From assembly GCA_934533135.1 (NCBI GenBank), contig CAKTBG010000006.1, positions 1-64,000 on the forward strand: 64,000 nucleotides of DNA, read 5' to 3'. The DNA is from an uncultured Faecalibacterium sp. GTDB taxonomy: Bacteria > Bacillota > Clostridia > Oscillospirales > Ruminococcaceae. The position numbers were made by a program, and so were the translations under genes. The notes under the pieces are model-generated. The model was not told the DNA's origin. It saw only the letters and a list, made by a program, of their open reading frames with translations, and made no database searches. Below, one piece after another: positions 33,139-40,876 of this stretch. The first letter of the stretch is position 1, and every line of letters starts with the position of its first letter.

Positions 33139-33675
33139 TCACGTTTCCTCCCGTTCGCTGTCCACATCGTCGTCCAGAAGCCCGGGGATGGGGGTGACGA
33201 GGAGATACCCCTCCGGCGGATTCCGCTCTTTCAGGAAGGCGTCCACACCCGGGAACATATATTCTTTTCCGTTCGGAGCCTTGACGGTGTAGATGTCCTG
33301 CGCACCGGGGTGATCCACGCTGGTCACCACGCCGTAGACCTTGCCGGTATCCGCATCCCGCACCTCACAGCCAATGAGGTCGGCGACGTACCAGCGGCCC
33401 TCGGGCAGGGTGGCATCGTTCCGGTCGAAATAAAACACCTGCCCCCGCAGGGCGTGGGCGGCGTCCATATCGTCCACGCCCTCGAGCTTGAGCAGAGCCA
33501 TCTGCCCCTGCGGACGGATGGACTCGATGTTGTAGGCTTTTCCGCCCTTGATCGAAGGGTAGAGACGGCCGGCCTTTTTCAAAAACTCCACGCCATCGCA
33601 CCACAGTTCCAGTTTCAGCTCGCCCCTCACCCCGTGGGTGGTCACGGCTTTGCCCGCCTCAAGATATTGCTGCAT
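33139..33675 (-). CDS. rimM: ribosome maturation factor RimM
   Basis: 178 aa. N-terminal RimM barrel with LEAGKAVTTHGVRGELKLELW and C-terminal PRC-type barrel with YVADLIGCEVRDADTGKVYG and LVTPIPGLL. It helps mature the 16S rRNA 3' domain around S19. It lies between khpA and trmD in the usual rpsP-khpA-rimM-trmD order, but a terminator and a 158-base repeat cluster separate it from khpA, so it may be transcribed apart. Start has AGGAGTAAAACT. Confidence 0.95.
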   Translation of the reverse strand: MQQYLEAGKAVTTHGVRGELKLELWCDGVEFLKKAGRLYPSIKGGKAYNIESIRPQGQMALLKLEGVDDMDAAHALRGQVFYFDRNDATLPEGRWYVADLIGCEVRDADTGKVYGVVTSVDHPGAQDIYTVKAPNGKEYMFPGVDAFLKERNPPEGYLLVTPIPGLLDDDVDSEREET

Positions 33676-33697
33676 AGTTTTACTCCTAATCTCGTAG

Positions 33698-33855
33698 CAT
33701 CCTCGCCCTCTCCGTCAGTGCTTCGCACTGCCACCCTGTCCTCCCTCTGTCGCTTGCGCGACATCTCCCTCCGGCCGGAGGGAGTCTTTCAAAGTGAGAG
33801 GCAGGTCTTGGCTCTCCCTTTGGGAGAGCTGTCTGCGAAGCAGACTGAGAGGGCA
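33698..33855. repeat. dispersed repeat cluster, modules B, C and A
   Basis: CCTCTCCGTCAGTGCTTCGC, CCCTCTGTCGCTTGCGCGACATC, CTCCCTCCGGCCGGAGGGAG and GGCTCTCCCTTTGGGAGAGC with ACTGAGAGGGC occur in series. This is the longest array of these modules seen here, in the 237-base gap between rimM and khpA. No gene. Confidence 0.85.
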
Positions 33856-33867
33856 AACTGCCTAAAA

Positions 33868-33904
33868 ATAAGAAAAAGCCCTCTGCCGGAAGGCAAAGGG
33901 CCAG
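33868..33904 (-). terminator. intrinsic terminator after khpA
   Basis: Minus strand GCCCTTTGCC / GGCAGAGGGC followed by TTTTTC, ten bases past the khpA stop. It would cut rpsP-khpA from rimM-trmD. Confidence 0.85.
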
Positions 33905-33912
33905 TAGGGTGC

Positions 33913-34146
33913 TCAGTCGATCTCAACAAGGACCTTTTCATCGACCCGCACAGCAGCCGCGCGCATCACCACACGAATGGCTTTTGCGATCCGGCCCTGC
34001 TTGCCGATGACACGGCCCATATCTCCCTCTGCCACGCTCAGGTGGTAGACGATGGTGCCGTCCTCGCGGGGGGCGTCCACCGTCACTTTGACGGCTTCCT
34101 TATCCTCAACGAGGCCGCGGGCAACTGCCAGCAACAGCTCCTGCAT
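33913..34146 (-). CDS. khpA: KH-domain RNA-binding protein KhpA
   Basis: 77 aa single KH domain. The GxxG loop GKQG follows MGRVI, and the helix RIAKAIRVVMRAAA completes the RNA-binding fold. KhpA pairs with KhpB/Jag in Gram-positive bacteria and affects cell division and mRNA levels. It is coded 16 bases after rpsP with GGAGGGCTGACTC before its ATG, the standard neighbour arrangement. Confidence 0.94.
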   Translation of the reverse strand: MQELLLAVARGLVEDKEAVKVTVDAPREDGTIVYHLSVAEGDMGRVIGKQGRIAKAIRVVMRAAAVRVDEKVLVEID

Positions 34147-34162
34147 GAGTCAGCCCTCCTAC

Positions 34163-34405
34163 TTACAGAACGTTGGACTTCTTCAGCAGAACGCGGACGG
34201 TATCGGTGGGCTGTGCGCCGTTAGCGATCCACTGCTTTGCCTTCTCAGCGTCGATCTTCACGACAGAGGGCTCCTGATTGGGATCATAAGTGCCGATCTC
34301 CTCGATGAAACGGCCATCGCGGGGGAAACGGCTGTCAGCGACAACCACACGATAGAAGGGAGCCTTCTTAGCACCAACGCGGCGCAGACGAATCTTAACT
34401 GCCAT
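34163..34405 (-). CDS. rpsP: 30S ribosomal protein S16
   Basis: 80 aa. Starts [20 protein letters not shown] and continues with the family pattern [22 protein letters not shown] and a C-terminal [10 protein letters not shown]. It binds 16S rRNA early in 30S assembly. Start has GGAGGATATTTATT. A GCCCTGT-ACC-ACAGGGC hairpin (about 34429-34447) lies in its leader. Confidence 0.97.
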   Translation of the reverse strand: MAVKIRLRRVGAKKAPFYRVVVADSRFPRDGRFIEEIGTYDPNQEPSVVKIDAEKAKQWIANGAQPTDTVRVLLKKSNVL

Positions 34406-34501
34406 AATAAATATCCTCCAACTGTTTTGATGCCCTGTGGTACAGGGCGGTTTTATTTATCTGTACAAACCCGGCTTTGGGGTCTTATACCAACTTGAGA
34501 T

Positions 34502-34558
34502 CAACCTCTCCGTCATTGCTTCGCAATGCCACCTCTCCTAATAGGCGAGGCTTGTTCG
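34502..34558. repeat. dispersed palindromic repeat, module B
   Basis: CCTCTCCGTCATTGCTTCGCAATG then CCACCTCTCC..GGCGAGGC. It lies directly 3' of the ffh stop, in the gap of 161 bases before rpsP. Confidence 0.82.
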
Positions 34559-34566
34559 GAGATTTC

Positions 34567-35922
34567 TTATTTTAAGCCGCGGAAGGCATTGGGGTTGCCC
34601 ATCATGCCGCTCAGCCGCCGTGCGAACCCCTTGGGGCTCTTTTTGAACTGCTTCATCATCTTCTGCATCATCTCAAACTGCTTGAGCAGCTTGTTGACGT
34701 CCTCGACCCGGGTGCCGCTGCCCGCCGCGATGCGGCGTTTGCGCTTGGGGTTGATGATGGAGGGCTTTTCGCGCTCTTCTTTGGTCATCGAGTAGATCAT
34801 GGCCTCGATCCGGTCGAACGCCTTCTCGTCGAACTGGCTTGCGTCGATGCCCGCGCCGCCCGGCAGCATGGAGAGCATGGCTCCCGCACCGCCCATCTTG
34901 CGGATCTGGGCAAACTGATCAAGCATATCGTTCATGTCGAACTTGTTCTCGAGCATCCGCTTGGCGGTCTCTTCGGCCGCCTTCTCATCGGCGGCGTCCT
35001 GCGCACGTTCGATCAGGCTGAGCACATCGCCCATGCCGAGGATCCGGCTTGCCATCCGGGAGGGGTGGAACACCTCGAGGTCGTCCAGCTTCTCGCCGGT
35101 GCCCTGAAACTTGATGGGCTTTCCGGTGACGGACAGAACCGACAGGGCTGCACCGCCGCGGGTGTCGCCGTCGGTCTTGGTGAGGATGATGCCGTCGATC
35201 CCGACCGTCTCATTGAAGGTCTTGGCAACGTTGACTGCATCCTGACCTGCCATGGCGTCCACGACCAGCAGCGTCTCGTCCACGGGAACGGCTTCCTTGA
35301 TCTGAACCAGCTCCTGCATCAGCACTTCGTCGATCTGCAGACGGCCGGCGGTATCGAGGATCACGATGTCATTGCCGTAGTCCTTGGCGTGTGCCAGAGC
35401 CTTCTTCGCAATGACGGGCGGCTTCTCCCCTGCCAGCGTAAAGACCGGCGCACCGGCCTGCTTGCCGACGACCTGCAGCTGATCGATCGCGGCCGGGCGA
35501 TAGATATCGCAGGCCACCAGCATGGGGCGGCGGCCCTGCTTGATGAAGTACTTTGCAAGCTTGGCCGCGTGGGTGGTTTTGCCGTTGCCCTGCAAGCCGC
35601 AGAGCATGATGATGGTCTGCCCCTTGTTCTTCACGATCAGGCGGGGGGCTTCCTCGCCGCCCATCAGGGCGACCAGCTCCTCGTTGACGATCTTGACGAC
35701 CTGCTGGGCCGGGGTCAGGCTTTCCATGACTTCCTGCCCCATGGCGCGCTCGGAGACCTTGGCGCAGAATTCCTTTGCCACCTTGTAGTTGACATCGGCT
35801 TCCAGCAACGCCATCCGGACTTCGCGCATTGCCGCCTTGATATCGGCCTCGGTCAGTTTGCCGTGGCCGCGCAGCTTCTTGAACACACCGGCAAGGCGGT
35901 CGGTCAAAGATTCAAATGCCAT
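34567..35922 (-). CDS. ffh: signal recognition particle protein Ffh
   Basis: 451 aa. N domain, G domain with GLQGNGKTTHAAKLAKY (about 107-123, P-loop) and DTAGRLQIDE, and a methionine-rich M domain with GAMLSMLPGG and the C-terminal KQFEMMQKMMKQFKK. It binds 4.5S RNA and signal sequences to target membrane proteins. It follows ylxM by 28 bases with AGAGGAGCACCGAACA before the start. Length and motifs are standard. Confidence 0.97.
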   Translation of the reverse strand: MAFESLTDRLAGVFKKLRGHGKLTEADIKAAMREVRMALLEADVNYKVAKEFCAKVSERAMGQEVMESLTPAQQVVKIVNEELVALMGGEEAPRLIVKNKGQTIIMLCGLQGNGKTTHAAKLAKYFIKQGRRPMLVACDIYRPAAIDQLQVVGKQAGAPVFTLAGEKPPVIAKKALAHAKDYGNDIVILDTAGRLQIDEVLMQELVQIKEAVPVDETLLVVDAMAGQDAVNVAKTFNETVGIDGIILTKTDGDTRGGAALSVLSVTGKPIKFQGTGEKLDDLEVFHPSRMASRILGMGDVLSLIERAQDAADEKAAEETAKRMLENKFDMNDMLDQFAQIRKMGGAGAMLSMLPGGAGIDASQFDEKAFDRIEAMIYSMTKEEREKPSIINPKRKRRIAAGSGTRVEDVNKLLKQFEMMQKMMKQFKKSPKGFARRLSGMMGNPNAFRGLK

Positions 35923-35950
35923 TGTTCGGTGCTCCTCTCAAAATTTTTGT

Positions 35951-36334
35951 TCAGCTCTCGTTCACTTCGTCGATGGAGCGGATGGTCTCCAGCATCCGGG
36001 TCAGCGTCGCCGCGTACTCGGTGGTGGTGAGGTTGGCGTAAGGGCCGGTACACTCAAACCGTGCGTCGATGACCATCTGTTCCAGTTCTTCCAGCTTGGC
36101 CTGCACCCGGCGGTACCGGGCCGCAAAGCCGACTTTCGCCTCCAGCTCCTTCAGAGTGGTCTCGCCATGCTTGATGGCGTCTCGTGCGCCCTGCCGGGTG
36201 ATGCCGAAGTTTTCTCCGATCTCGCTGAGGGAGAGGTCATCGTTGTAATACTGGCGCAGCATTTCCCGCTGTTTTTCGGTCAACACCTCGCCGTAAAAAT
36301 CGAGCAGATAGCCCATTTCCAAATCTTTTGCCAC
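35951..36334 (-). CDS. ylxM: YlxM/p13-like SRP-associated helix-turn-helix protein
   Basis: 127 aa. The typical DFYGEVLTEKQREMLRQYYNDDLSLSEIGENFGITRQGARDAI (here split) is a sigma-factor region-4-like helix-turn-helix found in YlxM, which binds SRP components. The C-terminal half is a helix pair. Start is GTG 36334 with GGAGGTCAGAGCG upstream, preferred over longer in-frame starts that lie inside the promoter. It precedes ffh, the usual pairing. Confidence 0.9.
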   Translation of the reverse strand: MAKDLEMGYLLDFYGEVLTEKQREMLRQYYNDDLSLSEIGENFGITRQGARDAIKHGETTLKELEAKVGFAARYRRVQAKLEELEQMVIDARFECTGPYANLTTTEYAATLTRMLETIRSIDEVNES

Positions 36335-36379
36335 CGCTCTGACCTCCGGTTTTGTAAAGGTTTTTTGCTTTACAAAGGG

Positions 36380-36408
36380 AGTATAGCAGAACGCCCCGCC
36401 CTTGTCAA
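36380..36408 (-). promoter_or_regulatory. promoter of ylxM-ffh
   Basis: Minus strand TTGACA (36408-36403), 17-base spacer and TATACT (36385-36380). Confidence 0.85.
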
Positions 36409-36472
36409 GCATTTTTTGCATCACTCTGCCGAATTTTTGCCCAAAATTTCTCCTTTTTCGCCAAAGCCCTTC

Positions 36473-36501
36473 TTGACGATGGGCGCAGATTGCGATACGA
36501 T
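36473..36501 (+). promoter_or_regulatory. promoter of the cysteine-synthase-like gene
   Basis: TTGACG (36473-36478), 17-base spacer, TACGAT (36496-36501), divergent from the ylxM promoter. Confidence 0.6.
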
Positions 36502-36527
36502 TATAAAAAACTGTCAGGAGGTATTCT

Positions 36528-37433
36528 GTGCCCATCTACCCCAATTTTTATCAGACGCTCCTGCCCTGCCCCATCGTGGAGCTGCGGGGCTACCTTGCGG
36601 ACTGCGGCCTGCGGGGGCGGCTGTATGCCTATCTGGATTTCGGCGGCCCCACCGGGACCTCCCGGGATTCCCTTGCGGAGGGAATGCTGGCTCTGGCCGC
36701 GGAGCGCGGCGGCCTGCTGCCCGGTCAGCCCATCATCGAGGCCTCGTCGGGTGCCTTTGCTTCCGCGCTGACCCTCGCCAGCCTGACCGCCGGGCACCCG
36801 GTGGTGCTGGTGATGCCGGAAGACGCCCCTGCCCTGCGGCAGGAGAACCTGCTCCGGATGGGAGCCAAGATCCTGCACTCCCCCGCCCGGGCCGGGCTCG
36901 CCGGGGCGCGGGCAGCAGCCGAAAAGACCGCCGCCGAAAAGGGCTGGTACTATATGAACTGGCTGGCCAACGACGACAACCCCGAATATCACCGCCGGGT
37001 CACGGGGCCTGCCATCGTCAAGGCCATTGCCCGGGAGAACGCCAGCCTTGTGGACGCCATCACCATCGGTGTGGGCAGCGGCGGCACCATCACCGGCGTG
37101 GGCGAGACCATCAAGGCATGGACCAACGACGTCCGGATCGTGGCTGTGGAGCCTTACGAGAGCCAGCCGCTGGCAGGCGGCTTTGTCGGCAACCACGGCA
37201 TCCCGGAGATCGGCTTCGGCTTTGTTCCCAAAAACTTCAACGCCTATGTGGTGGACAATGTGGCCGCCGTCTCCACCACCGATGCGAACCGCACCGCCCA
37301 GCGGGTGCTCCGCACCGACGCCATCCCCGCTTCACCCAGTGCAGGCGCAGCCCTCCATGCCGCCGCCCAGCTCCTTGCCAACGGCACCAGCCGATCGGTG
37401 CTGGCGGTTTTCAGTGGAAGAACGATGATTTAA
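36528..37433 (+). CDS. cysteine-synthase-fold protein lacking the PLP lysine
   Basis: 301 aa, fold type II PLP family, closest in pattern to O-acetylserine sulfhydrylase. In the usual NPxxSxK region it reads GPTGTSRDS (about residues 40-48), so the Schiff-base Lys is Arg. The substrate loop SGNTG is replaced by SSGAFAS. The phosphate-binding glycine loop GSGGTITGVG (about 183-192) is kept, as is SPSAGAALHAA near the end. It may bind PLP without a covalent link, bind another ligand, or act as a regulatory partner. The start is GTG with AGGAGGTATTCT before it. It is a monocistronic unit followed by repeats. The frame is intact, so it is not an obvious pseudogene. Confidence 0.85.
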   Translation: MPIYPNFYQTLLPCPIVELRGYLADCGLRGRLYAYLDFGGPTGTSRDSLAEGMLALAAERGGLLPGQPIIEASSGAFASALTLASLTAGHPVVLVMPEDAPALRQENLLRMGAKILHSPARAGLAGARAAAEKTAAEKGWYYMNWLANDDNPEYHRRVTGPAIVKAIARENASLVDAITIGVGSGGTITGVGETIKAWTNDVRIVAVEPYESQPLAGGFVGNHGIPEIGFGFVPKNFNAYVVDNVAAVSTTDANRTAQRVLRTDAIPASPSAGAALHAAAQLLANGTSRSVLAVFSGRTMI

Positions 37434-37437
37434 AGGC

Positions 37438-37590
37438 GGCTTGCCCTCTCAGTCACCTGCGGTGACAGCTCCCCCAAAGGGGGAGCCAAGACTTGCCTCT
37501 CACTCTGGGAGAGGTGGCATTGCGAAGCAATGACGGAGAGGGCAAAGCCGTTTATCTGAGAGGGCAAAGCCGTCTGCCTGAGAGGGCAAG
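37438..37590. repeat. dispersed repeat cluster, modules A and B with tandem tails
   Basis: GCCCTCTCAGTCACCTGCGGTGACAGCTCCC, then CTCTCACTCTGGGAGAGGTGGC with CAATGACGGAGAGGGC, then two short direct copies of CTGAGAGGGCAA(A/G)CC(G/A). It lies immediately 3' of the PLP-like gene and before the MATE gene. Confidence 0.82.
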
Positions 37591-37618
37591 CCAACTAACA
37601 AAGAAAGAAGTAAATCTT

Positions 37619-38947
37619 ATGACCAAAGACATGACGACCGGCTCCATCACACCGCTGCTGGTCAATTTTACGATCCCACTTGTGCTGGGCAATCTGTTCC
37701 AGCTGACCTACAACGCCGCCGACAGCATCATCGTCGGCAAATTCGTCGGCGAGGACGCGCTGGCCGCGGTCGGCACCTCCAATCCGCTGATGACGCTGGC
37801 GATCCTCTTCATCAACGGAATGTGTCTGGGCGCAGGCATCCTCGTCAGCACGGCCTTCGGTGCCGGTGACCGGGATCTCGTCGAGCGTCAGGTCTCCACC
37901 ACCGCCATCGCGGGCACGGTGTTCTCGCTGGCCTTCTCCCTCCTCTGCATCCTGCTGGCCGACCCCCTGCTCTGCCTGCTTCAGGTTCCAGCAGAGATCC
38001 TCCCCATTGCCGTCAATTATCTCCGCATCGTGTTTGCGGGGCTGATCTTCACCTTTTTCTACAACTTCCTCGCCGCCACCATGCGGGCACTGGGCGACAG
38101 CAAGAGCGCGCTCTACTTCCTGATGGTGAGTTCGGTCTTGAACATCGGCGGCGATCTTTTCTTTGTCCGGGCACTGGGCTGGGGCTCCGAGGGCTGTGCC
38201 CTTTCCACCGTTCTCAGCGAGGCTCTTTGCTGCGTGCTCTGCATCGTCTACATCCGTTTTAAGGTTCCGATCCTGCAGCTGGGCCGCCGCTGGTTGATCT
38301 TCGACGGTTCGCTCCTGCGCAAAACGGTCAGCTACGGCTGGGCCAGCGCAATGCAGCAGGCGACCGTCCAGCTGGGCAAGATCGCTGTGCAGGCCATCGT
38401 CAACACCATGGGCGTCAACGCCATGGCCGCCTTCACCGCCTCCAGCCGGATCGACGATTTTGCGTACACCCCTCAGCAGAACATCGGCCACGCCATGACC
38501 ACCCTGATGGCGCAGAACGAAGGGGCAGGCAAAAAGGATCGGGTGCGGCGGGGCTTTTTCTGCGGCCTCAAGATCGAGCTGGTCTACGCCGTGATCGTCA
38601 CCGCCCTCTGTTTCTTCGGAGCCGAGCCCATCATCCGGATGTTCGCCGACGAGCCGGAAGTGGTGGAGCTGGGAATGCGTTTTCTCAAACTGGTATCCCT
38701 GTTCTACCTGATGCCGGCCCTTACCAACGGCATTCAGGGCGGTTTCCGGGGACTCGGCGACCTCAAGATCACCCTGAATAGCAGTATGCTCAACATGGCC
38801 GGCCGCGTGGCCGCCGCTGCCCTCTTCGTTCTCATCCTCAAAATGGACATCGAGGCTCTGCCTTACAGCTACGCCGTCGGCTGGATCCTCATGATGATCT
38901 ATGAGATCCCGGTGATGGTGAAGTATCTGAAAAACGGCAAGATTTAA
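37619..38947 (+). CDS. MATE family multidrug/Na+ antiporter (first)
   Basis: 442 aa with twelve predicted membrane helices. The N-terminal TTGSITPLLVNFTIPLVLGNLFQLTYN and DSIIVGKFVGEDALAAVGTSNP are typical of MATE exporters of the DinF/NorM relatives in Clostridia. It would use a sodium or proton gradient to export cationic compounds. The ATG at 37619 (MTKDMTTGS) is preferred; the ribosome site AAAGAAAGAAG is weak. A repeat cluster separates it from the gene upstream, and a bidirectional terminator follows. Confidence 0.92.
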   Translation: MTKDMTTGSITPLLVNFTIPLVLGNLFQLTYNAADSIIVGKFVGEDALAAVGTSNPLMTLAILFINGMCLGAGILVSTAFGAGDRDLVERQVSTTAIAGTVFSLAFSLLCILLADPLLCLLQVPAEILPIAVNYLRIVFAGLIFTFFYNFLAATMRALGDSKSALYFLMVSSVLNIGGDLFFVRALGWGSEGCALSTVLSEALCCVLCIVYIRFKVPILQLGRRWLIFDGSLLRKTVSYGWASAMQQATVQLGKIAVQAIVNTMGVNAMAAFTASSRIDDFAYTPQQNIGHAMTTLMAQNEGAGKKDRVRRGFFCGLKIELVYAVIVTALCFFGAEPIIRMFADEPEVVELGMRFLKLVSLFYLMPALTNGIQGGFRGLGDLKITLNSSMLNMAGRVAAAALFVLILKMDIEALPYSYAVGWILMMIYEIPVMVKYLKNGKI

Positions 38948-38967
38948 AAAAGCACAGGATCGCATAC

Positions 38968-39017
38968 AAAAAGAGGCTGTCCGCCGGTTTCCCGGGGAAC
39001 AGCCTCTTTGTTGTTTT
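38968..39017. terminator. bidirectional intrinsic terminator between MATE and prs genes
   Basis: Stem AAAGAGGCTGT / ACAGCCTCTTT followed by TTGTTTT on the plus strand and by A/T-rich bases on the minus strand. Confidence 0.85.
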
Positions 39018-39025
39018 GATCCAGC

Positions 39026-40162
39026 TTAGCGGTTTGCCAGCAGAGCCTCGATCTTCTTGATGGGGTCGATGATGCTGGAAACGGACATATCGTGGTTCAG
39101 AGCCACCACAAAGTATGCAGCATACTTGGAGACGTCCACGTCCACATACCAGTCGCGGGTCAGCAGCTCGGGCAGACGGTAGGTCAGGTTGGTGCCCACA
39201 ACATAGTCCAGCTTGCCGGCAGCAACGGCAGCGTCAAACTTGTCCAGACCGCTGGTGAAGAGCGGGAAGGTCGCGTTGGCGATGATCCGCTTTGCGCCGC
39301 GCTCCTTCAGGTTGGTGGCAACTTCCAGCATACTCTCACCGGAGGCAATGATGTCGTCGGCGATGAAGACGGTCTTGCCCTCCACGGAGTCGCCCAGATA
39401 CTCATGTGCGACGATGGGGTTGCGGCCATTGACCACGCGGGTGTAATCCCGACGCTTATAGAACATACCGAGGTTGCAGCCCAGCACGCTGGAGAAGTAC
39501 ATATTGCGGTTCATGGCACCCTCGTCCGGGCTGACCACGATGAACTTGTCCTTATCGAAGGAGATCTCGGGGTTCTTGTGCAGCAGGCTCTTGAGCACCT
39601 GATAGGTCGGCATTGCATTGTCGAAGCTCATCAGAGGCACTGCGTTCACCACACGGGGATCGTGTGCATCAAAGGTGATGATGTTGCGCACGCCCATGCT
39701 CTGCAGCTCCTGCAGAGCCACCGCGCAGTCGAGGCTCTCGCGCACCACGCGGCGGTGCTGGCGGCCACCGTACAGGCTGGGCATGATGACCGACACGCGG
39801 TGTGCCTTGCCTGCCACAGCCTGAATGATGCGCTTCAGGTTGGCGAAGTGATCGTCGGGGGACATATGGTTGACATAATTGAACAGCTTGTAGGTCACGC
39901 TGTAATTGCCGGGATCGACCACGATGAAAATATCGTCGCCGCGCACCGACTCCTGCACCAGACCCTTGGCATCGCCGCTCTGGAAGCGGGGGCACTCGCC
40001 CGGGATGATAAAGGTCTTCTCGTTCAGACCCGCATCCGTAGCCCAGCGCACCAGATGCTTGTCGATCAGGTTGGTCAGTTCCTCAGCACCCGGGCAGGCG
40101 ATGAGGCGCAGGTCAGCGACCTGATTCTGCAGAAAACAATCCTTGGGATTAATATCAGCCAT
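39026..40162 (-). CDS. prs: ribose-phosphate pyrophosphokinase, extended type
   Basis: 378 aa, about 60 longer than the usual 310-320 aa. It makes PRPP from ribose 5-phosphate and ATP for nucleotide, His and Trp synthesis. Seen: the double-Rossmann arrangement, SLYGGRQHRRV, a loop ITFDAHDPRVVNAVP, and the PRPP motif FIADDIIASGESM near residue 260. The N-terminal extra segment (residues 1-35) includes DLRLIACPGAEEL. The ATG at 40162 has AAGGAGTAGCAATT upstream. It is transcribed alone, convergent with the MATE gene. Confidence 0.92.
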   Translation of the reverse strand: MADINPKDCFLQNQVADLRLIACPGAEELTNLIDKHLVRWATDAGLNEKTFIIPGECPRFQSGDAKGLVQESVRGDDIFIVVDPGNYSVTYKLFNYVNHMSPDDHFANLKRIIQAVAGKAHRVSVIMPSLYGGRQHRRVVRESLDCAVALQELQSMGVRNIITFDAHDPRVVNAVPLMSFDNAMPTYQVLKSLLHKNPEISFDKDKFIVVSPDEGAMNRNMYFSSVLGCNLGMFYKRRDYTRVVNGRNPIVAHEYLGDSVEGKTVFIADDIIASGESMLEVATNLKERGAKRIIANATFPLFTSGLDKFDAAVAAGKLDYVVGTNLTYRLPELLTRDWYVDVDVSKYAAYFVVALNHDMSVSSIIDPIKKIEALLANR

Positions 40163-40356
40163 AATTGCTACTCCTTCATGTTCCGATATCTCAGACGTGG
40201 ACAGACTTATCCGCCTATATTCTATCACAATTTTACCTTTTCGACACTAGAAACTTCACCCACGGGGGCATTTTCTGCGCCTTGCACAGCTGTTTTTCCT
40301 TTTACGACCGGAGTCTGTGACTTTTTTACAAAAAACAGGCGGTTTTGCACAAAGGC

Positions 40357-40409
40357 TTGACATTTTCTGGATTTTCCATATAATTATCATTTGTAATTAC
40401 CTTTGATAA
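40357..40409 (+). promoter_or_regulatory. promoter and inverted-repeat operator of the MarR-MATE operon
   Basis: TTGACA (40357-40362), 16-base spacer, TATAAT (40379-40384). The inverted repeat TTATCA (40384-40389) / TGATAA (40404-40409), with centre near 40396, overlaps the -10 and start site, the usual place for a MarR self-repression site. Upstream bases 40163-40356 contain no gene. Confidence 0.7.
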
Positions 40410-40429
40410 CTATTCAGAAAGAGGTTTTT

Positions 40430-40876
40430 ATGACACCTGAACTCATCAAACGGATGATAGACGCCTGCTATCTCGGCAAACGCGCCCGGGAGCTGCTCCC
40501 GCCGCTGCCCGCCGGAGTGCTGCCGTCCTACATCCAATGTCTGGACGTCCTGCACAGGCTGGAGCGCAGCGGCCTGCCGGTCAAGATCTCGGACATCAGC
40601 GACGCGATGAATCTGCCCCGCCCCGGTGTGACCCGGACGGTCAAGGAGATGGAGGCCAAAGGCTACCTGAAAAAGACCACCTCCGAGGCCGACGGGCGGA
40701 TCACCTATCTGTCCACCACCGAGGCCGGGCAGCGGCTCTGGGAGAAATACGACGCGCAGTATTTTGCCCGCCTGCTGCCCGATCTGGAAGGCATCCCCGA
40801 TGCGGACGCCGAAACCATGATCCGCACCATCGAAACCCTCTATCATGTCCTGTGCGAAAGGAGAAATGACGTTTGA
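40430..40876 (+). CDS. MarR family transcriptional regulator
   Basis: 148 aa. Winged helix-turn-helix: VKISDISDAMNLPRPGVTRTVKEMEAKGYL (split) is recognition and wing start, followed by the wing SEADGRITYLSTTEAG, and the dimer helices lie at both ends. MarR proteins release DNA upon drug binding. The gene overlaps the start of a MATE exporter (TTGA overlap at 40873-40876), and an inverted repeat covers its promoter, so it probably represses its own operon. The ATG at 40430 has AGAAAGAGG upstream. Confidence 0.92.
   Translation: MTPELIKRMIDACYLGKRARELLPPLPAGVLPSYIQCLDVLHRLERSGLPVKISDISDAMNLPRPGVTRTVKEMEAKGYLKKTTSEADGRITYLSTTEAGQRLWEKYDAQYFARLLPDLEGIPDADAETMIRTIETLYHVLCERRNDV

Noticed and set aside
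34426..34450. GCCCTGT/ACAGGGC hairpin as terminator before rpsP
   Set aside because: On the minus strand, the direction of rpsP, it lacks a T-tract; only the plus strand has TTTTATTT, where no gene ends.
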